NCBI GenBank assembly: GCA_018257865.1
Contig: JAEUBA010000003.1
Span: forward strand, 558,001 to 622,000
Origin: Stereocaulon alpinum
Lineage: Eukaryota; Ascomycota; Lecanoromycetes; Lecanorales; Stereocaulaceae
Reading direction: 5' to 3'
DNA: 64,000 nt
Part shown: positions 43,408-55,134 of the stretch, in pieces
Layout of the letters: each line of letters starts with the position of its first letter
Position numbering within the stretch: the first letter of the stretch is position 1
Notes under the pieces: generated by a model
The model's database searches: none
Seen by the model: only the letters and a program-made list of their open reading frames with translations
What the model was told of the DNA's origin: nothing
Translations under genes and position numbers: made by a program

Positions 43408-44355
43408 ATGCCACCCCGATTGATTGCCGCACCGCGCGGCCGTCAAGTACGGCAACGTATCCATCATACTCGAGTCCAATGCCTCAGCACATCCTCTCCA
43501 TCCAAAGCTACTCGGATTCCTCCAGAATCTCCCAAATTCATAGAGATACCGCGTACCCTCCAGCCAGCCCAGCCGTATCCTGTTCGCATGAAAGGCATCC
43601 TCCCCGTGCCTCGCCGGATAATTCGCCGTGTCCGACCACAAGACATCGATAAAACATCTCCTGAATACTTTGCCAACGTGACGCCTGACCCTCTTGAGGA
43701 CAAAGCATCTACAACAATCTATGCCGATCCTCGTACTGCAGAAATGGTGTCTTACAAAGCCCGCCAGGCGGAGGCGAGGCGGCGGAATCTAAGGGAGGGT
43801 TTAATCGAGCTTAGTAACAGGAAGCAGGAGCAAGAACGAAGGCTTGTACTGAAAAGTAGAAAGAGGCAAGCAGAGCGCGAAGTCGCACTCGAAGCGCCTG
43901 AACGAGAAGATGAACGGCTTACTGCCCCTTCCGTGCTCCAATCCGATTTGCCTGAGAAACACCACGTCCTTCCCGACCCAAACCGCGAAGCTCGTCTTGC
44001 GCTTAAAAGACAGAATGTGGTGAAAATGCAAGCTATGAGGGAAGAGAACAGGAGAAATGCTCTTCATACGCTCTATGTGAATGCTGGCAACTTCATCACT
44101 ACAGGCGCCCAGTTGGATTCCACGATAGACAGGGTGTTTGACGATCTAAGCCAATTCAGCAATGATAACAGACCTGGTGCGAACGTTTGGAATTTGGGCT
44201 TCCCGGAGACGGTGCAGCAGCTGTTGGCAAAAGCAGATCAGACGTCAGGAAAGAGGGCTTTGGATGCGGCGGAGGGCAATGCTGGGATAACGCGAGAGAG
44301 GATGCGAAAGATTGCCGAGGAGCTTACTGGAGGGAAGATGGTAGATGCCAGGTAG
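43408..44355 (+). CDS. Mitochondrial small-subunit ribosomal protein mS26
   Basis: Single exon, 315 aa. The ATG at 43408 gives an Arg-rich N-terminus that looks like a mitochondrial presequence (MPPRLIAAPRGRQVRQRIHHTRVQCLSTSSPSK); the frame is open further 5' without an ATG. The mature start has KGILPVPRRIIRR, the mS26/Pet123-type block. Long basic and Glu-rich helices follow (ARQAEARRRNLREGLIELSNRKQEQERRLVLKSRKRQ), then LHTLYVNAGNFITTGAQLDSTIDRVFDD near 240-265. The fungal mS26 is Pet123 in yeast; it lies on the mitoribosomal small subunit. The assignment rests on the PVPR block, the long helix and the FIT region. It is supported by pairing with NOG2 in a shared promoter, though that is weaker evidence. 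Confidence 0.78.
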   Translation: MPPRLIAAPRGRQVRQRIHHTRVQCLSTSSPSKATRIPPESPKFIEIPRTLQPAQPYPVRMKGILPVPRRIIRRVRPQDIDKTSPEYFANVTPDPLEDKASTTIYADPRTAEMVSYKARQAEARRRNLREGLIELSNRKQEQERRLVLKSRKRQAEREVALEAPEREDERLTAPSVLQSDLPEKHHVLPDPNREARLALKRQNVVKMQAMREENRRNALHTLYVNAGNFITTGAQLDSTIDRVFDDLSQFSNDNRPGANVWNLGFPETVQQLLAKADQTSGKRALDAAEGNAGITRERMRKIAEELTGGKMVDAR

Positions 44356-44454
44356 TCAATGATTGGGCAAGTTTCGTGGTGGCCATATCCTGTTGAGGAG
44401 TATGTACAATACATCACTCCAATAGTAGCATCCTAACGCTCTCTACCATACCGT

Positions 44455-45054
44455 TCACAAAGTCGTCGAAACGATACTCCCGTTCCCCACCACAGCATAA
44501 CCCTTACTTCCCCCAATGAGCACATCAAACGCCAACTCCACATACTCAAACTCTTCAAAGAAGTCCGCAATACCCAAAGCACTTTCATACCACAAGTCCC
44601 AAGTCATGACCGATCCCGGAGTGAAAGTAAGCTCAAGAGCTTTGCGATACGCGGTGCCGTCCCTGTAGATGAAATTGTGCTCTCCCATGGGTACTTCGGC
44701 TCGGTGGTGGTAGAAGAGTGCGTCGTCTCTTGCTTGTTTTAGGACCAGGAGGGCGGATGTTCCGTCTATGGGGTGGCCGTAGTTGTGAAATTTGATTGTT
44801 TGCGTTGCGCCTGGTACTTGGAGGTAGAATGGATCTGGGGGAACGACGCCGTTAGGGCTGGACTTTCCTTTCGCGAGAGGTGTGAGAGTTTCATTAGACG
44901 CGGTAGATGAAGTGGTATAGCTGAAGGGTAGCGCAGGCTTCATATCTATGCTCTTGGATAGCGCAAGGCTAGATAGAATGGACAGTGGCGCTGCAAGGCT
45001 GAAGAGACGGAAACAAAACAGGAGGCAAAAGCAGGATATGAGGATCTTCTTCAT
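44455..45054 (-). CDS. Secreted protein with signal peptide, 199 aa
   Basis: I use the ATG at 45054 (AACATGAAG context); in-frame Mets at 45096 and 45072 are alternatives that put extra residues before the signal. The signal peptide is MKKILISCFCLLFCFRLFSLAAP, with likely cleavage after the Ala/Pro segment. The mature protein has no Cys, so it is not a typical Cys-rich effector. A conserved-looking core runs FYLQVPGATQTIKFHNYGHPID, ALLVLKQARDDALFYHH, and MTWDLWYESALGIADFFEEFEYVELAFDV. A similar ordered pattern occurs in other uncharacterised ascomycete secreted proteins that I recall. It is extracellular or cell-wall associated by inference. A Ser/Thr-rich stretch after the signal may be glycosylated. 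Confidence 0.72.
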   Translation of the reverse strand: MKKILISCFCLLFCFRLFSLAAPLSILSSLALSKSIDMKPALPFSYTTSSTASNETLTPLAKGKSSPNGVVPPDPFYLQVPGATQTIKFHNYGHPIDGTSALLVLKQARDDALFYHHRAEVPMGEHNFIYRDGTAYRKALELTFTPGSVMTWDLWYESALGIADFFEEFEYVELAFDVLIGGSKGYAVVGNGSIVSTTL

Positions 45055-47878
45055 GTTGTCGAATTTGCTCATTGAACAAAAGGCAGGCGAAGTCATTGCA
45101 ATTGACCAGAGAGGGCTCGAGAGCTTCTATCTAAGCATCTCTTTCGCTTACATGTGTCGCTTGTATGTTTTCTCGCGCTGCTCATCTCGCACCTTGAACT
45201 TCTGCCGCCGCCGCATAAATGCTGTAATCGTGCTTGTGGTTCCTGTCGAGAGACGGGACTAAACTGCTCGTCACGTTGTGAACACACGGAATTGAAGGCT
45301 GCCCAGATATGTGACAAGTGTATTCAAGCTCACACACTTCTACCCTCAACTCTCCAAGATTGAGGATCAAGCTGAGCATCGCCTTATCGTCGTGCCACTT
45401 AGGGTCGATCTCGCATTTAGTGAAGACCCTGGTCCTTGCCATCATTGCCACATCACTACAGCTTATCTCACCTCTTGTTAGTCCTGTGGGATATACGTCA
45501 CCCAATCTGCCTCCTATACTTCCTAAATCACTCATGCACCCTCAGCCTCTTCATAGTTTTATTCGAACATATTACAACTATAATTTTGCCGACCAGCGTC
45601 TTAGGTATCAGATGTATCAAGCTTTTGACCGGCTCAATTTGCGGTCTCCGCACAGCCTCAGGTTTGCCCAATCCAAGATTAAAGTCAAGCTCATAACGGT
45701 TCCAATTCGCCCATGAATCCAAGACAACGTCCGCTTGTAGGTCAAGCGTCGCTAATAAGAAGAAGATAATTGTGTTGGACAATCGGTCGAGAAGCTTGCA
45801 AGGGCACAGCTACTGTATCCCAGCTTTGATGTCTTGCGGTCTAGAGCCGAACGAAGCTGCAATGCGAAACCAACCCAAGGCTCTTGCACCAGCTTCTGAA
45901 GCGTGTGCTTACAATACGTCACATCTCTGGAATATCTAGATGATGTCGTACATGGACAGCGCGGGCGAATGTTGCCTCAAGTATTGTGTTCAAGTGGAGA
46001 ATTTGAACGTGGAGGACGGACTGCCAGATGAAGGCGCTGAGAGCGTCGCCAGTGAGGATGTAGTCAGAGGGAAGGGTAATGGCTCCTATGGCGAGTACTT
46101 TAAGAGTGGCGAGGGAGGTGGGGTAAAAGGTGAAGTATGACTATTGGTGCCATCCGAGAGAAAATGAGATGGAGTGGCTTTCACCGTCTAACGAGCAAGG
46201 TTGGGGCCTTATTTGTGGGGGTCTTCAAAAAGGAGAATGAGCTTGTGGCGGGACAGGTTGCCGGACAACGGTCCTTTGCTTGTTTATCTTTCGTAGCGGC
46301 AAGCCTTCGAGAAGAGACAGATTCTCTGACCTTAGCCAGTCATACCCAATTGTTGGTGCTGTCTAAGGACGTTTAGCAAGACACTATCAGTGAGGGGACT
46401 ATCTTGGAGGAAGAAGACTGGTGTCGGGTCTGATGCGTGTTCGTGTAGCATACTGAAGGAACCGTTTAGCACGTTTGAGGGTCACTATTGCTAGTGATAA
46501 GGGACCATATCTGAGGATCTTTGTGACCAGACCAGGAATGACCTCTGATGGTTCATTCATGAAAATACCTAAAGTACCTTTGCATGAAGGTTCATTAACG
46601 ACCTGGCCTGCTAGCCATAGAAAGCTCGTAGGTAGTCGTTCGAGATGGTTTGTTCATGCAAGAATGATTGCTGGCCGCTAGGAATGTCGGCTACTGTGAA
46701 GCGAAAGCATGTTCGGAATATACCTTCAGTAATAGGGAGTGTCCGAGAACGTCGAGAGACTCGTTCATGTCGTTTACAGCCTTTGGTCCACACATGTCAG
46801 GCTGTTATAAGTATCTGAGCCCTGTATTTGCGGCGGTTGATGCCTCTCGGAAGGACCAAGCTCTGCTCATGTCAGATCGAAGTGTGGATCTAGTCATTGT
46901 TCGAATCCGGATAGGAAGGAGTGTCCCACATTGACAAACCCAACTCCTTCGCTAAAAGCGGCAAGACGTTCATTATAAGCGAGGGGCAGGTTGTCGTTCC
47001 TTCTGTCGTTCCATGCTCACTCTGAGGTATCTGCCTTCAATCATGACTGGACATGGAAAGCTCAATAACCAATCGTGAAGTCTCACTGATATCATCCCAT
47101 TGGACAGAGTGTTTGCCAACGACTCGCTAGACCGAACAATGACCGTTGTCTCAAACAATAACTTTTCATATCGAACGAGGCGTCAATGGAACAGATAGAT
47201 GCAGCCTGTTGTTCCTGGCTCAAGAGTCTGATTCAAGTCCTTCGATTTGCATTGTTCTGGTCGTTTCCAGCGATGCTACGAATCTGTCTGTCCTGCCCGG
47301 CGGGTGTGTTTCGTTTGCCATACCTAAACTGAGCCCTCGGAACCGAGAACGTCAGGTTTAAAATTAGCTGAAGCAACATCTATGAGTGTGACATATTCCA
47401 ATCAGGTTTCAATTGTTCATGTGAGAGTGCTTGTCGCGTTTCCTTCTTCATATCAGAAACCAGGAAGGATTTGTATCAGCGCTCATTCGCTAGGGTCGTT
47501 GTACCCCATGCGAGATGTGCTTGCTGGCTGGTCACCACGTATTGGGCACTATGACAACGTGGACTTAGCGAAACGCCTCACAAACCGTTTTCACCAACCA
47601 TGTTGCGCCCTCTTGAGAGTTCTGGCACCTATAGCATGGTCCGGAACAAAGCCAATACTCGGCGCATGCTTCAGCTATTCATACGTCCAGTGGTAACAAT
47701 GCCACTTGTTGCTTTCAAGGACAAGGCAGTCGTTCACGCCTTACAAGAAAGTTTACTTATTCAGAAGGCCTCCCTCTGAAGCTTTCCAAGACACCATTCG
47801 CTTCTCCCCAGGTTTTTCGCTTCTACCAAGATTTTCCCTATCATATTCTGTGAGCAGGACTCCCATCATAATCATAAA
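45055..47878. other. Gene-poor stretch of about 2.8 kb
   Basis: Many short frames on both strands but no gene I can support. Minus-strand pieces near 45930-46650 read as protein-like for 40-70 codons (for example VLAIGAITLPSDYILTGDAL and VFFLQDSPLTDSVLLNVL). These pieces sit in different frames separated by stops, and no clean intron joins them. It could be a decayed gene or a gene with introns that I could not resolve. The last 150 bases before 47879 are pyrimidine-rich, fitting a promoter and leader. Confidence 0.4.
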
Positions 47879-48679
47879 ATGCTATTCAAGAAGATCTCTT
47901 TCTCAACGCTGAGCGTTGTCGTCCTCCTCCTTGCTCACACCTCCTCTCAGACCTCGATTCATAACCGCCGGGCAAGGTCGTTCAGCTCAGACAAGCGTGA
48001 CTCAGCTATAATTGTGAGGAGAGATGTTTCCAAGGCTCAACTATCTCAGCTCCAAAGCGAATACGCCATGTTCAAAGGCTGGATGAACACTTTCTTGGCT
48101 GCAGGCACTCCATCAGCTGAGACTATTGCTCAGCTGCAGACTCAATTCACGGCATACGATGGCTGGATAACGGATTTCCTCAGTCAGGCCGGTATGGCTG
48201 CAGCTCCGGCAGCGGCCGCGGCTCCAGCAGTCGATGCCCAAGCCGCTGCCTCTGCACCAGCTGCAGGACCTCCTGCTGCTTCAGCCGTGCATCCAATAGC
48301 TGCGTCCGGTACCGTAGCAGGCGTCTCGCCTCCTGCCGCCTCCACCGGATCTCCACCGGCTGAGTCTGTATCGGCAGCTGTTGCCGCCCCACCTCCTGCA
48401 TCTGCTGCAGCTCCAGCGGCAGGTGGCTCTATGCCTGCCGCCTCAGGGCCGCTTCCAGATTCCCAGACTGCACCACCAGCCGTCTTCAATGCCGGAGTTG
48501 CAGGTATCGGAACTGCTGGGACAGCCGTACCGACCATGACGGCTACTCCTCCAGCAGGATCGCCACCTTATCGAGCCAATGCTACCACACCAGCCGTGGC
48601 AGCCGCACCAGCTGGTACAGGCTCGGAAGGGTCCCTCCAGACTGTTCACTATCCCACTGTCATCAATTTGCCAAGGTAA
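47879..48679 (+). CDS. Secreted Ala/Pro-rich protein, 266 aa
   Basis: Single exon with a good start context (CATAAAATGC). The signal peptide is MLFKKISFSTLSVVVLLLAHTSSQ. A basic pro-region follows with Kex2-type sites (SDKRDS and VRRDVS), so the mature start is probably near residue 49. Residues about 55-105 hold two imperfect copies of a helix: LQSEYAMFKGWMNTFL and LQTQFTAYDGWITDFL, which look like a small helical bundle. The remaining about 160 residues are Ala/Pro/Ser/Thr/Gly-rich, like a cell-wall or glycosylated stalk. There are no Cys and no clear GPI signal at the end (TVHYPTVINLPR). The family is not recognised. A cell-surface or extracellular role is inferred. Confidence 0.75.
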   Translation: MLFKKISFSTLSVVVLLLAHTSSQTSIHNRRARSFSSDKRDSAIIVRRDVSKAQLSQLQSEYAMFKGWMNTFLAAGTPSAETIAQLQTQFTAYDGWITDFLSQAGMAAAPAAAAAPAVDAQAAASAPAAGPPAASAVHPIAASGTVAGVSPPAASTGSPPAESVSAAVAAPPPASAAAPAAGGSMPAASGPLPDSQTAPPAVFNAGVAGIGTAGTAVPTMTATPPAGSPPYRANATTPAVAAAPAGTGSEGSLQTVHYPTVINLPR

Positions 48680-50288
48680 TACTGTTGACGTTGTTATCCT
48701 CGCCTTTTTGAGTATCTTCAATTGAGTTGCTACAAAGAGTTATCACATTTCCGTTGCGCCTCATACGCCGTTCCTGACCTGTCCATCCCACTGGATTCCA
48801 TCCTGAACATGGACCACGTATGGATTCAATGATACAACAACGGGGTTTGTTACGTCGGAAATTCTATCTATCGCAACATCGACAGACTGGAGCAAACAAA
48901 TAGAAGGCGCGAACAGTGATGGTCCGAAAGTTCTAAGTAGCGGACTTTGTATGTGAGACTTGCAGCTCACACGATTTTTGGCGCCTTCTGCGATGCCCAG
49001 TGTTCTTGGCGAGGTCAAATTGGCAGGTCTGGAGAACTAAGGGGTTTGAAGGTTTGGAATGGCGCTGAGGCTGTGGTCAATGTGCTTGGTGGGATGATCT
49101 ATGTGGAGATTGTCAGAGCTGCTCTTTGATCGATTTACAAACCATGTGGATATGACTGGAAGATCTGAATATACTAGCATAGGCGGAACCGAGTTTGCGA
49201 CTTCACGAATTGCCTGCTCGAAGACATCATGGACTTTACTTTTCCTGTCCTCTGGTATCTTGAGCGCTCTTGTCGGTCTGCAACTAGGATATAAGTCTCG
49301 AGGCTTTCTGATCAGTACAAAAACGTGAATCATGGCTTTACGATCCTCTGCTCACGTTCCAATTGCATCAATTTGATTTCGGTGCGCCAACATCCATGGA
49401 TTCCTCCATCAGAAGCGTTATCCCGTGTCAAATGCTCCTAGCCGTCTCTTTACATAGCAACCCACACCTTCAAAATCGACAGTTGTTCACTGAACATCTA
49501 CATGAATCCGGTGTAGAGCCAATTTGAGAATGGAAGAGCTTATCGGCCCCAAGCAGATAGCAGGGCAGCACGTAAAGCAACACTCATGAGCTTCATGTAC
49601 TCTAAATGTTTATGACTGGACATTCTGTGCTTGACTCAATCTTCAAAAATCTTGTTTAGCTTATTCTAGGAGCTGAGTGGCTGAGCGGGTGAGGACTTGA
49701 CATCGTAAGACCTTGAATTCTTGCTTGCTAAATTCATTGTTCACGGAAAATATAGATCCGTTATGATATGCCGATTGATGCACCAACCGGATCACAAGCA
49801 AGTTTTTGGGGCATATTAACTATGCCGCTTGTGCTCGTGTGGTGGCTCTGCTGAGTCGATGTCAAATACTGCAAAGGTAGACAATAGATACTTGATCCTC
49901 ATACACTCCAGTGTGCTGAGATCTGTTGTGTGACACCTGCCAGCTTCGCCGGAATGCATTGATAGAATATGTGTAGCTAGATCGTACGATCCATATTCAT
50001 CGATGACTCCCAGGTTCTTGATCAACGAATGGCAAGAACTGGAACTTAAAGGCATTCGGAAATTGCCAAGCTCACTGAGATCACTAAGCGTTGATATATT
50101 AGCGTGCTCAGATAGGGTTTAGGGAGTACCCGAGTCTAGTTGTACTAGCTCTCGACTTGTTGATGATGATAATTACATTTGCACCAACTCTTCTCTCACC
50201 TGAGTTATGACATGACGGCCTTTCACTATTGCGGAAGCAGAATAGGCACCATTACCGAAGCAAAGGTCTCTCCTGGCTGGGCCTCGCG
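48680..50288. other. Intergenic region of about 1.6 kb
   Basis: Short frames only, the longest about 98 codons on the minus strand (49037-49333), with no domain or good start. The string near 49671-49715 looks a little like a tRNA A box but has no B box. Confidence 0.45.
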
Positions 50289-51198
50289 ATGCGTGACCCT
50301 TTGCCGGCCCCAGATTTTGCAGTCCAAAGCACCCAGCCGTTAGCTCGCGCGCTATCACTGCGGACCCTACCATTTCATGCTCACGAAATACTCCCGTCCT
50401 TTGGCCTGTACACCTTTTTGAACAGCTTCGTCGCTCCGAGAGTCTCCTCCAGCTTCTTCCCACAGGCGTACTCTGGCCTCTCGGATAAAGGCAAGAAGAA
50501 CTGGGATGTTCATATTGTTTCCCTTCTCCAATCATGCTTTATCAATACGGCTGCATTATCGGTGATATGGTTAGACAGAGAGAGATGGAGCATGGGACCA
50601 ATAGAGCGAGTCTGGGGCTATACGGGTGCGACCGGTATGGTACAGGCTTTTAGTGCCGGCTACTTTCTCTGGGACGTCATCATCAGTGGTACGAATCTAG
50701 ATGTACACGGACCCGGCGCTTTGGCTCATGCTGCCAGTGCTCTAGCAGTGTCTCTATTGGGTTTTGTAAGGACGCCGCAAATACAAAGGTTGACAGTGGT
50801 AGGCTAACATGCATCAGCGTCCTTTCTGCAATTACTACGGCCTCAATTTTGTTCTTTATGAGCTGTCCACTCCCTTCCTGAACATACATTGGTTCATGGA
50901 TAAGTTAAAGATGACCGGGTCAAGGGCGCAGCTAATCAACGGGATTGCACTTATCTTATCGTTCGGCTGTAGTCGCCTGCTTTGGGGCACTTATCAGTCT
51001 GTGAGGATGTACCAGGATATCTGGGCTGCTTTCAAGACGCCTGGAGGGCTGCCAGTACCACCTTGGCTCGCTATTGCGTATGTGCTCAGTAATACAACGT
51101 TGAGTTGTTTGAACTTTTACTGGTTCGGGAAGATGGTCCATGCTCTGAGGAAGCGGTTCGACAAGCCGAAAGCAAAAGATAAGGGAAAACCATCGTAG
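50289..51198 (+). CDS. TLC-domain-like multi-pass membrane protein, 285 aa
   Basis: Exons 50289..50765 and 50818..51198, with a 52-nt intron (GTAAGG...GGCTAAC...CATCAG) in phase 0. The ATG at 50289 gives MRDPLPAPDFAVQSTQPLARAL. Hydrophobic segments are spread through the protein: ILPSFGLYTFLNSFVAP, SLLQSCFINTAALSVIWL, GYTGATGMVQAFSAGYFLWDVIISG, AHAASALAVSLLGF, YYGLNFVLYELSTPFLNIHWFM, LINGIALILSFGCSRLLWG and PPWLAIAYVLSNTTLSCLNFYWFGKMV. The pattern H-AASALAVS, then FVLYELSTPFLNIHWF, then RLLWG, is like the TRAM/LAG1/CLN8 (TLC) family of ER lipid-linked proteins. The tail is Lys-rich (KAKDKGK), as in ER-retained proteins. The lipid role is inferred. Confidence 0.82.
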
Positions 51199-52227
51199 CT
51201 CGGCGAGGACTATCTTGGAACATTTCACGTTCAGGATATCATAGAATGGGGTCGACCCGGCTCACGGAGTCTTACGAATAGAGGTAGATCGGGTCGCTAC
51301 AAAATAGAGACAAGGAGCTTCCCTTTTGTTTGGTGACATCCCTATCTTGAAACAAAAGCAGAAGTGAATGAAATTATTGCAGCATCGCTCATCAACAAAG
51401 CAATGGTGAAGTTGGCTCTTTCATCCTGTACTACAGGAAGTGAATTGTTACTGCTTGACGGATCACCCAAGCTAGATGCACTTGGTCTCATCTTATCGTT
51501 GTGAACCATATATTGGATGTCGAAGTAAAAAATTGAATATATATCGCGCAAACGATCATCTGCGCGAGGAGTTTATCGATTCTCAATGTTACTTTTCATA
51601 CTTCTATATACATAGGTAGGTTTCCCAGGGCTAGCAAGATGGCGACATTTCTGGAAAGACCAAGGGTAACATAGCCCGGACACCACGACCGACGAAGAAG
51701 TCGCTTCCCGACCTTTTAATATTTGTAAGCGTCACGCTTCGCTTCAAGTTGATACTGATCATGATGTCTAGCAGCTGAGAGGAGTCGATGTCTTCTCCAC
51801 ATGTGTAAATGTCTACTGCGGCATTTTATCCGCAGCGAATAAGCAATGTCTTCTGCCAAGACTCACATCCCATCATGTGGGCCATTCTTACGCAGATATG
51901 AGAGGATTTACACAAGATTCCCGGACAGTAAATCACTGAGATTTGACTCAACATGTGAAAATGTTGCCAAGCCAAATTAATACACTTGGTACTACTCATG
52001 AAACCCCGATCTCTGACCTATTATCGTGTCTATCAGTGTCACATGCGTCGCGGTACGATGGGCACATGTGCCTTCAAATAGGTTGTGTCTTCCTCTCTGA
52101 ATATCCTCGCCAGACAGATTTAGTTGGATACTACTTGCAAAGATCTTTACCCCTACCTCACACGTATCCCAGACTCTGTCTTTCGCTACAACCTTAGTCT
52201 GTTCCACGACCTTGCAAGTTCGAAGCC
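51199..52227. other. Intergenic region of about 1 kb
   Basis: No supported gene. The short frame at 51943-52197 has no motif and is probably chance. Confidence 0.5.
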
Positions 52228-53941
52228 TTGATCACGATGTTACGCCGGCTAATAAGCCAGTTCTTCGCGGCGGATGTTCCCATTGCACCGAGGGTCTACA
52301 CTACTGGTGAGCGGCGGCTCTTGTGGGAGCAATCAATGGAGTCGTTGATGGAGTACATCTCTGATATCCCGATGCTGTATGCTTTGATTTCGACTTCGAG
52401 CACAGCCCGAAGTCTCTTTGAAGACACTCCAAAGCGGTACTTGAAGATGGCAACGGACAACATGCTTGGAGAAATACAACAGCTAGTCGTTGCAATGTTG
52501 GCAGACCACAGTCTCCAGCCACGAGAATCCAGTGTTACGGATGCTTTCTTGGACATGTACCTTGATGGATATGGTCCTAACTTGAAAGCTCTGGACACGA
52601 TAAAGGATCCTTTCAATGCGTTACAAGATCTTTACGAAACATATATGGCCGTCGAAACCTTCACTCCACTTTTTGCAAAGTCACGAATCCAGAATATGTA
52701 CTTGCCCGCTAATGGGTCTCAATCGTGGAGATTACGCTATACAGGCGCTATTTGGGAGCCTGATCTCCATCATCTAGGGGTTATAAGTCAACGCTGGCAC
52801 AACGCGTTGCCTGAGGACGGCACTTGGCCCGGTGAATTACCGCTAAGTGACGACGAGTCTTATCGCATCAAGCGCGCTCTATGGAGATTCCAGCTGTACT
52901 CCGTATTATTCCACCCTCCGGGCTTCAATAATACTTGCGATATCGCTATGAACACAGCCGGTGCCCAAATTCAGCCGCTTCTAACCGATCAGCAGTGCCG
53001 CTACCTGGGTAAATTTAACGCTTGGGAAGTGGAGGAAATGGCAACCGTGTATGATTATCTTTTGACATATCTGGAGGGATGCTATGATGGTCCCGTGACT
53101 ACGAAAGATATAGACCGAGGTTCCACGCAAGCCGAAGGCCTACTAACAGATGGCCAGCCTACGACGCGGAACGAACATGCCACGACAAAGAAGTCGCCTT
53201 CATTAGAAACCCCAGGGGTGGACCAGGATGCTGCAATGCAAGCCGAGCTCGACCATTTCAGACGACGAATTCGATATCAGCTATCTCGCGGTTTGCCATT
53301 TCTGTACAGATTCAGGTTGAAGCTGGTAAAATATGGACCTGACGACTATGTCGATGGTTTCGACCTGGAAAACCATACACTAGATGTGGGCCTAGCAGAA
53401 GCCATGGGGCACCCCAACATGGCATGTAAAAATCATGGACCCCGATATCTGCCCGGTATCGGTCCACAGTGGGACCCAGTTCCAACGCCTTTCGGCAAAG
53501 CGAGGCTTCCCCTACGTGCGTGGCCGGACAACCCCTATGCGCATATATCTACTGCTGGCTGGGAGATCTGCATCACACTCCGTAGTTGGAAAGACACTCT
53601 ATCCGACTTTTACGCTTCAGAAAAGCTACAAGCTATGAGAGCTGTCGGTGGAATCTTCTTTGATGGCAACGATGAGCCTGAAGATTACAGTAACCTAGAA
53701 GGTCGTGAAGAAGACGAAGAAGAATTCTTGTGGGACTGGGACGAGTAAGTCAAAAGTGACCCATTCATTAACATCCAGGCGACTTATCAATTGACACATT
53801 ACAGCTGGTGCCACTTTCACGACGCGAGAACTGCGGAATTCTTGTGCAAGGTAAAACGAGCTGTGAAGATCATTGCTAGACGCGCTTTGTATCGTGCCAC
53901 TGAATTTGTAGGACTACCGCTTCAATCTGCAACGGAATTAG
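52228..53941 (+). CDS. Hypothetical fungal protein, F-box-like N-terminus, 530 aa
   Basis: Model: 52228..53744, 53805..53850, 53912..53941. The raw frame stops at 53748, but a GTAAGT donor at 53745 and an acceptor after TTACAG, then a second 61-nt intron, add WCHFHDARTAEFLCKDYRFNLQRN before the stop. The N-terminal about 90 residues (LMEYISDIPMLYALISTSSTARSLFEDTPKRYLKMATDNML) look like the helical, F-box-related start seen in many ascomycete orphan proteins. The middle has Trp/Leu-rich helices. The C-terminal about 150 residues hold FDLENHTLDVGLAEAMGHPN, YAHISTAGWEICITLRSWKDTLSDFY and an acidic run (EGREEDEEEFLWDWDD). I do not recognise a named family. It is cytosolic. The 3' splice model is plausible but not certain. 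Confidence 0.7.
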
Positions 53942-55134
53942 CCCGATGGATGTGTTAAACTGGGTCTACATAGAAGCTAGTCCATCGGAAATGCATATTG
54001 TGGAAGATTAGTCGGTGTTGCGTGATGACGGTGGTACCCTAGGGGCTCCAACCAACTTGGGCATTCGCCGTTGACTGGCCACTAAGACGCCTCTACTAGC
54101 AAGTCTCAATCGGCTTGTATTCCTATAAATGCTTAGATATATACTATTATTAACGGCTATTCCATTGTACATCATCATGCTCCACTAGCGTTAGAAGCTT
54201 GTTCAGCATACTATTCCAACTATCTACGCCAAACGACTCTCTAACCGGAATCTTAGCGATCTGAGACGAAACGTTCCAAGACCAAATGCTTTGGTATTCT
54301 AAGAGTGTCTGTTCTGTAGTAGAAGCTATTGAGACATTCTTAGCCAAGTATGAATAGCGCTCTGATAGCGTCCCACCAACATTCCAAAAGGACAAGTGTA
54401 ACATTATCGCAACGCCTTTTATCTATCAAGCATCAACGACTACGCTGGGATACGTTATCGGCTGTCTCAAACTCATACCTTAATGCCGGATACCCAAACA
54501 TAAAAATACACAAGGTAGACATGAAACAGGCTTACCCTAATGCGCTCTTTCCTACGAACAGAAAAATTCTTCACATGGAGTAATAATCCCCAAAGGGACT
54601 ACTCTCGCCATGCATGTGATATCCTCGAGAAACATCCAAAATATCACCTCTCAAAAGCCCGTCATCGTTAGCGTGTCTAATGATTGGCCAGAGCATCTCT
54701 TCATAACACAACAGCAGCATCATTCAACCCGAAAGAAACACCCCCCGACGAATTAATCTCCCAAGTCTCATTATGGGTAGCGTGTAGGTTCTTCCCAACT
54801 GCTAATGTGTATCACGCAATCGGTTTCAAAGTTTTAGCTCTTGTGACAGCAGATCATTCAGACAGAGAGTTGTCCGGCGTCTTGCGGTGTTTGGCAGGTG
54901 AAAAATCTAGAGTCTCATTCAAGTCGTCGCAAGGTAGGAAGTTGTTACCTGCTAATACTGGCGAGGTGATGCTTTGTGAGGGTAACCACCAATACGAGAG
55001 CAATTCAAGCTGCAATGGTGAAGAGTTCTCACCAAGGAGTTGAACTGGGCCTTTTGCATTACATGTCAAGACAGAATGGGGACAAGGCACGAGTAGTGAG
55101 AGGAGAAGTCCCTGATCTTAATCATTCTTCATGG
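53942..55134. other. AT-richer intergenic region, possible relic
   Basis: AT-rich stretch near 54100-54400, stops in all frames, and only short frames (the longest about 119 codons at 54684-55043, with no motif). It may be an old, mutated repeat. I cannot assign it. Confidence 0.4.

Noticed and set aside
46895..46912. B-box-like GTTCGAATCC
   Set aside because: No A box upstream and no T-arm pairing.
49671..49715. tRNA-like string with an A-box match (TGGCTGAGCGGG)
   Set aside because: No B box or pairing acceptor stem within tRNA distance.
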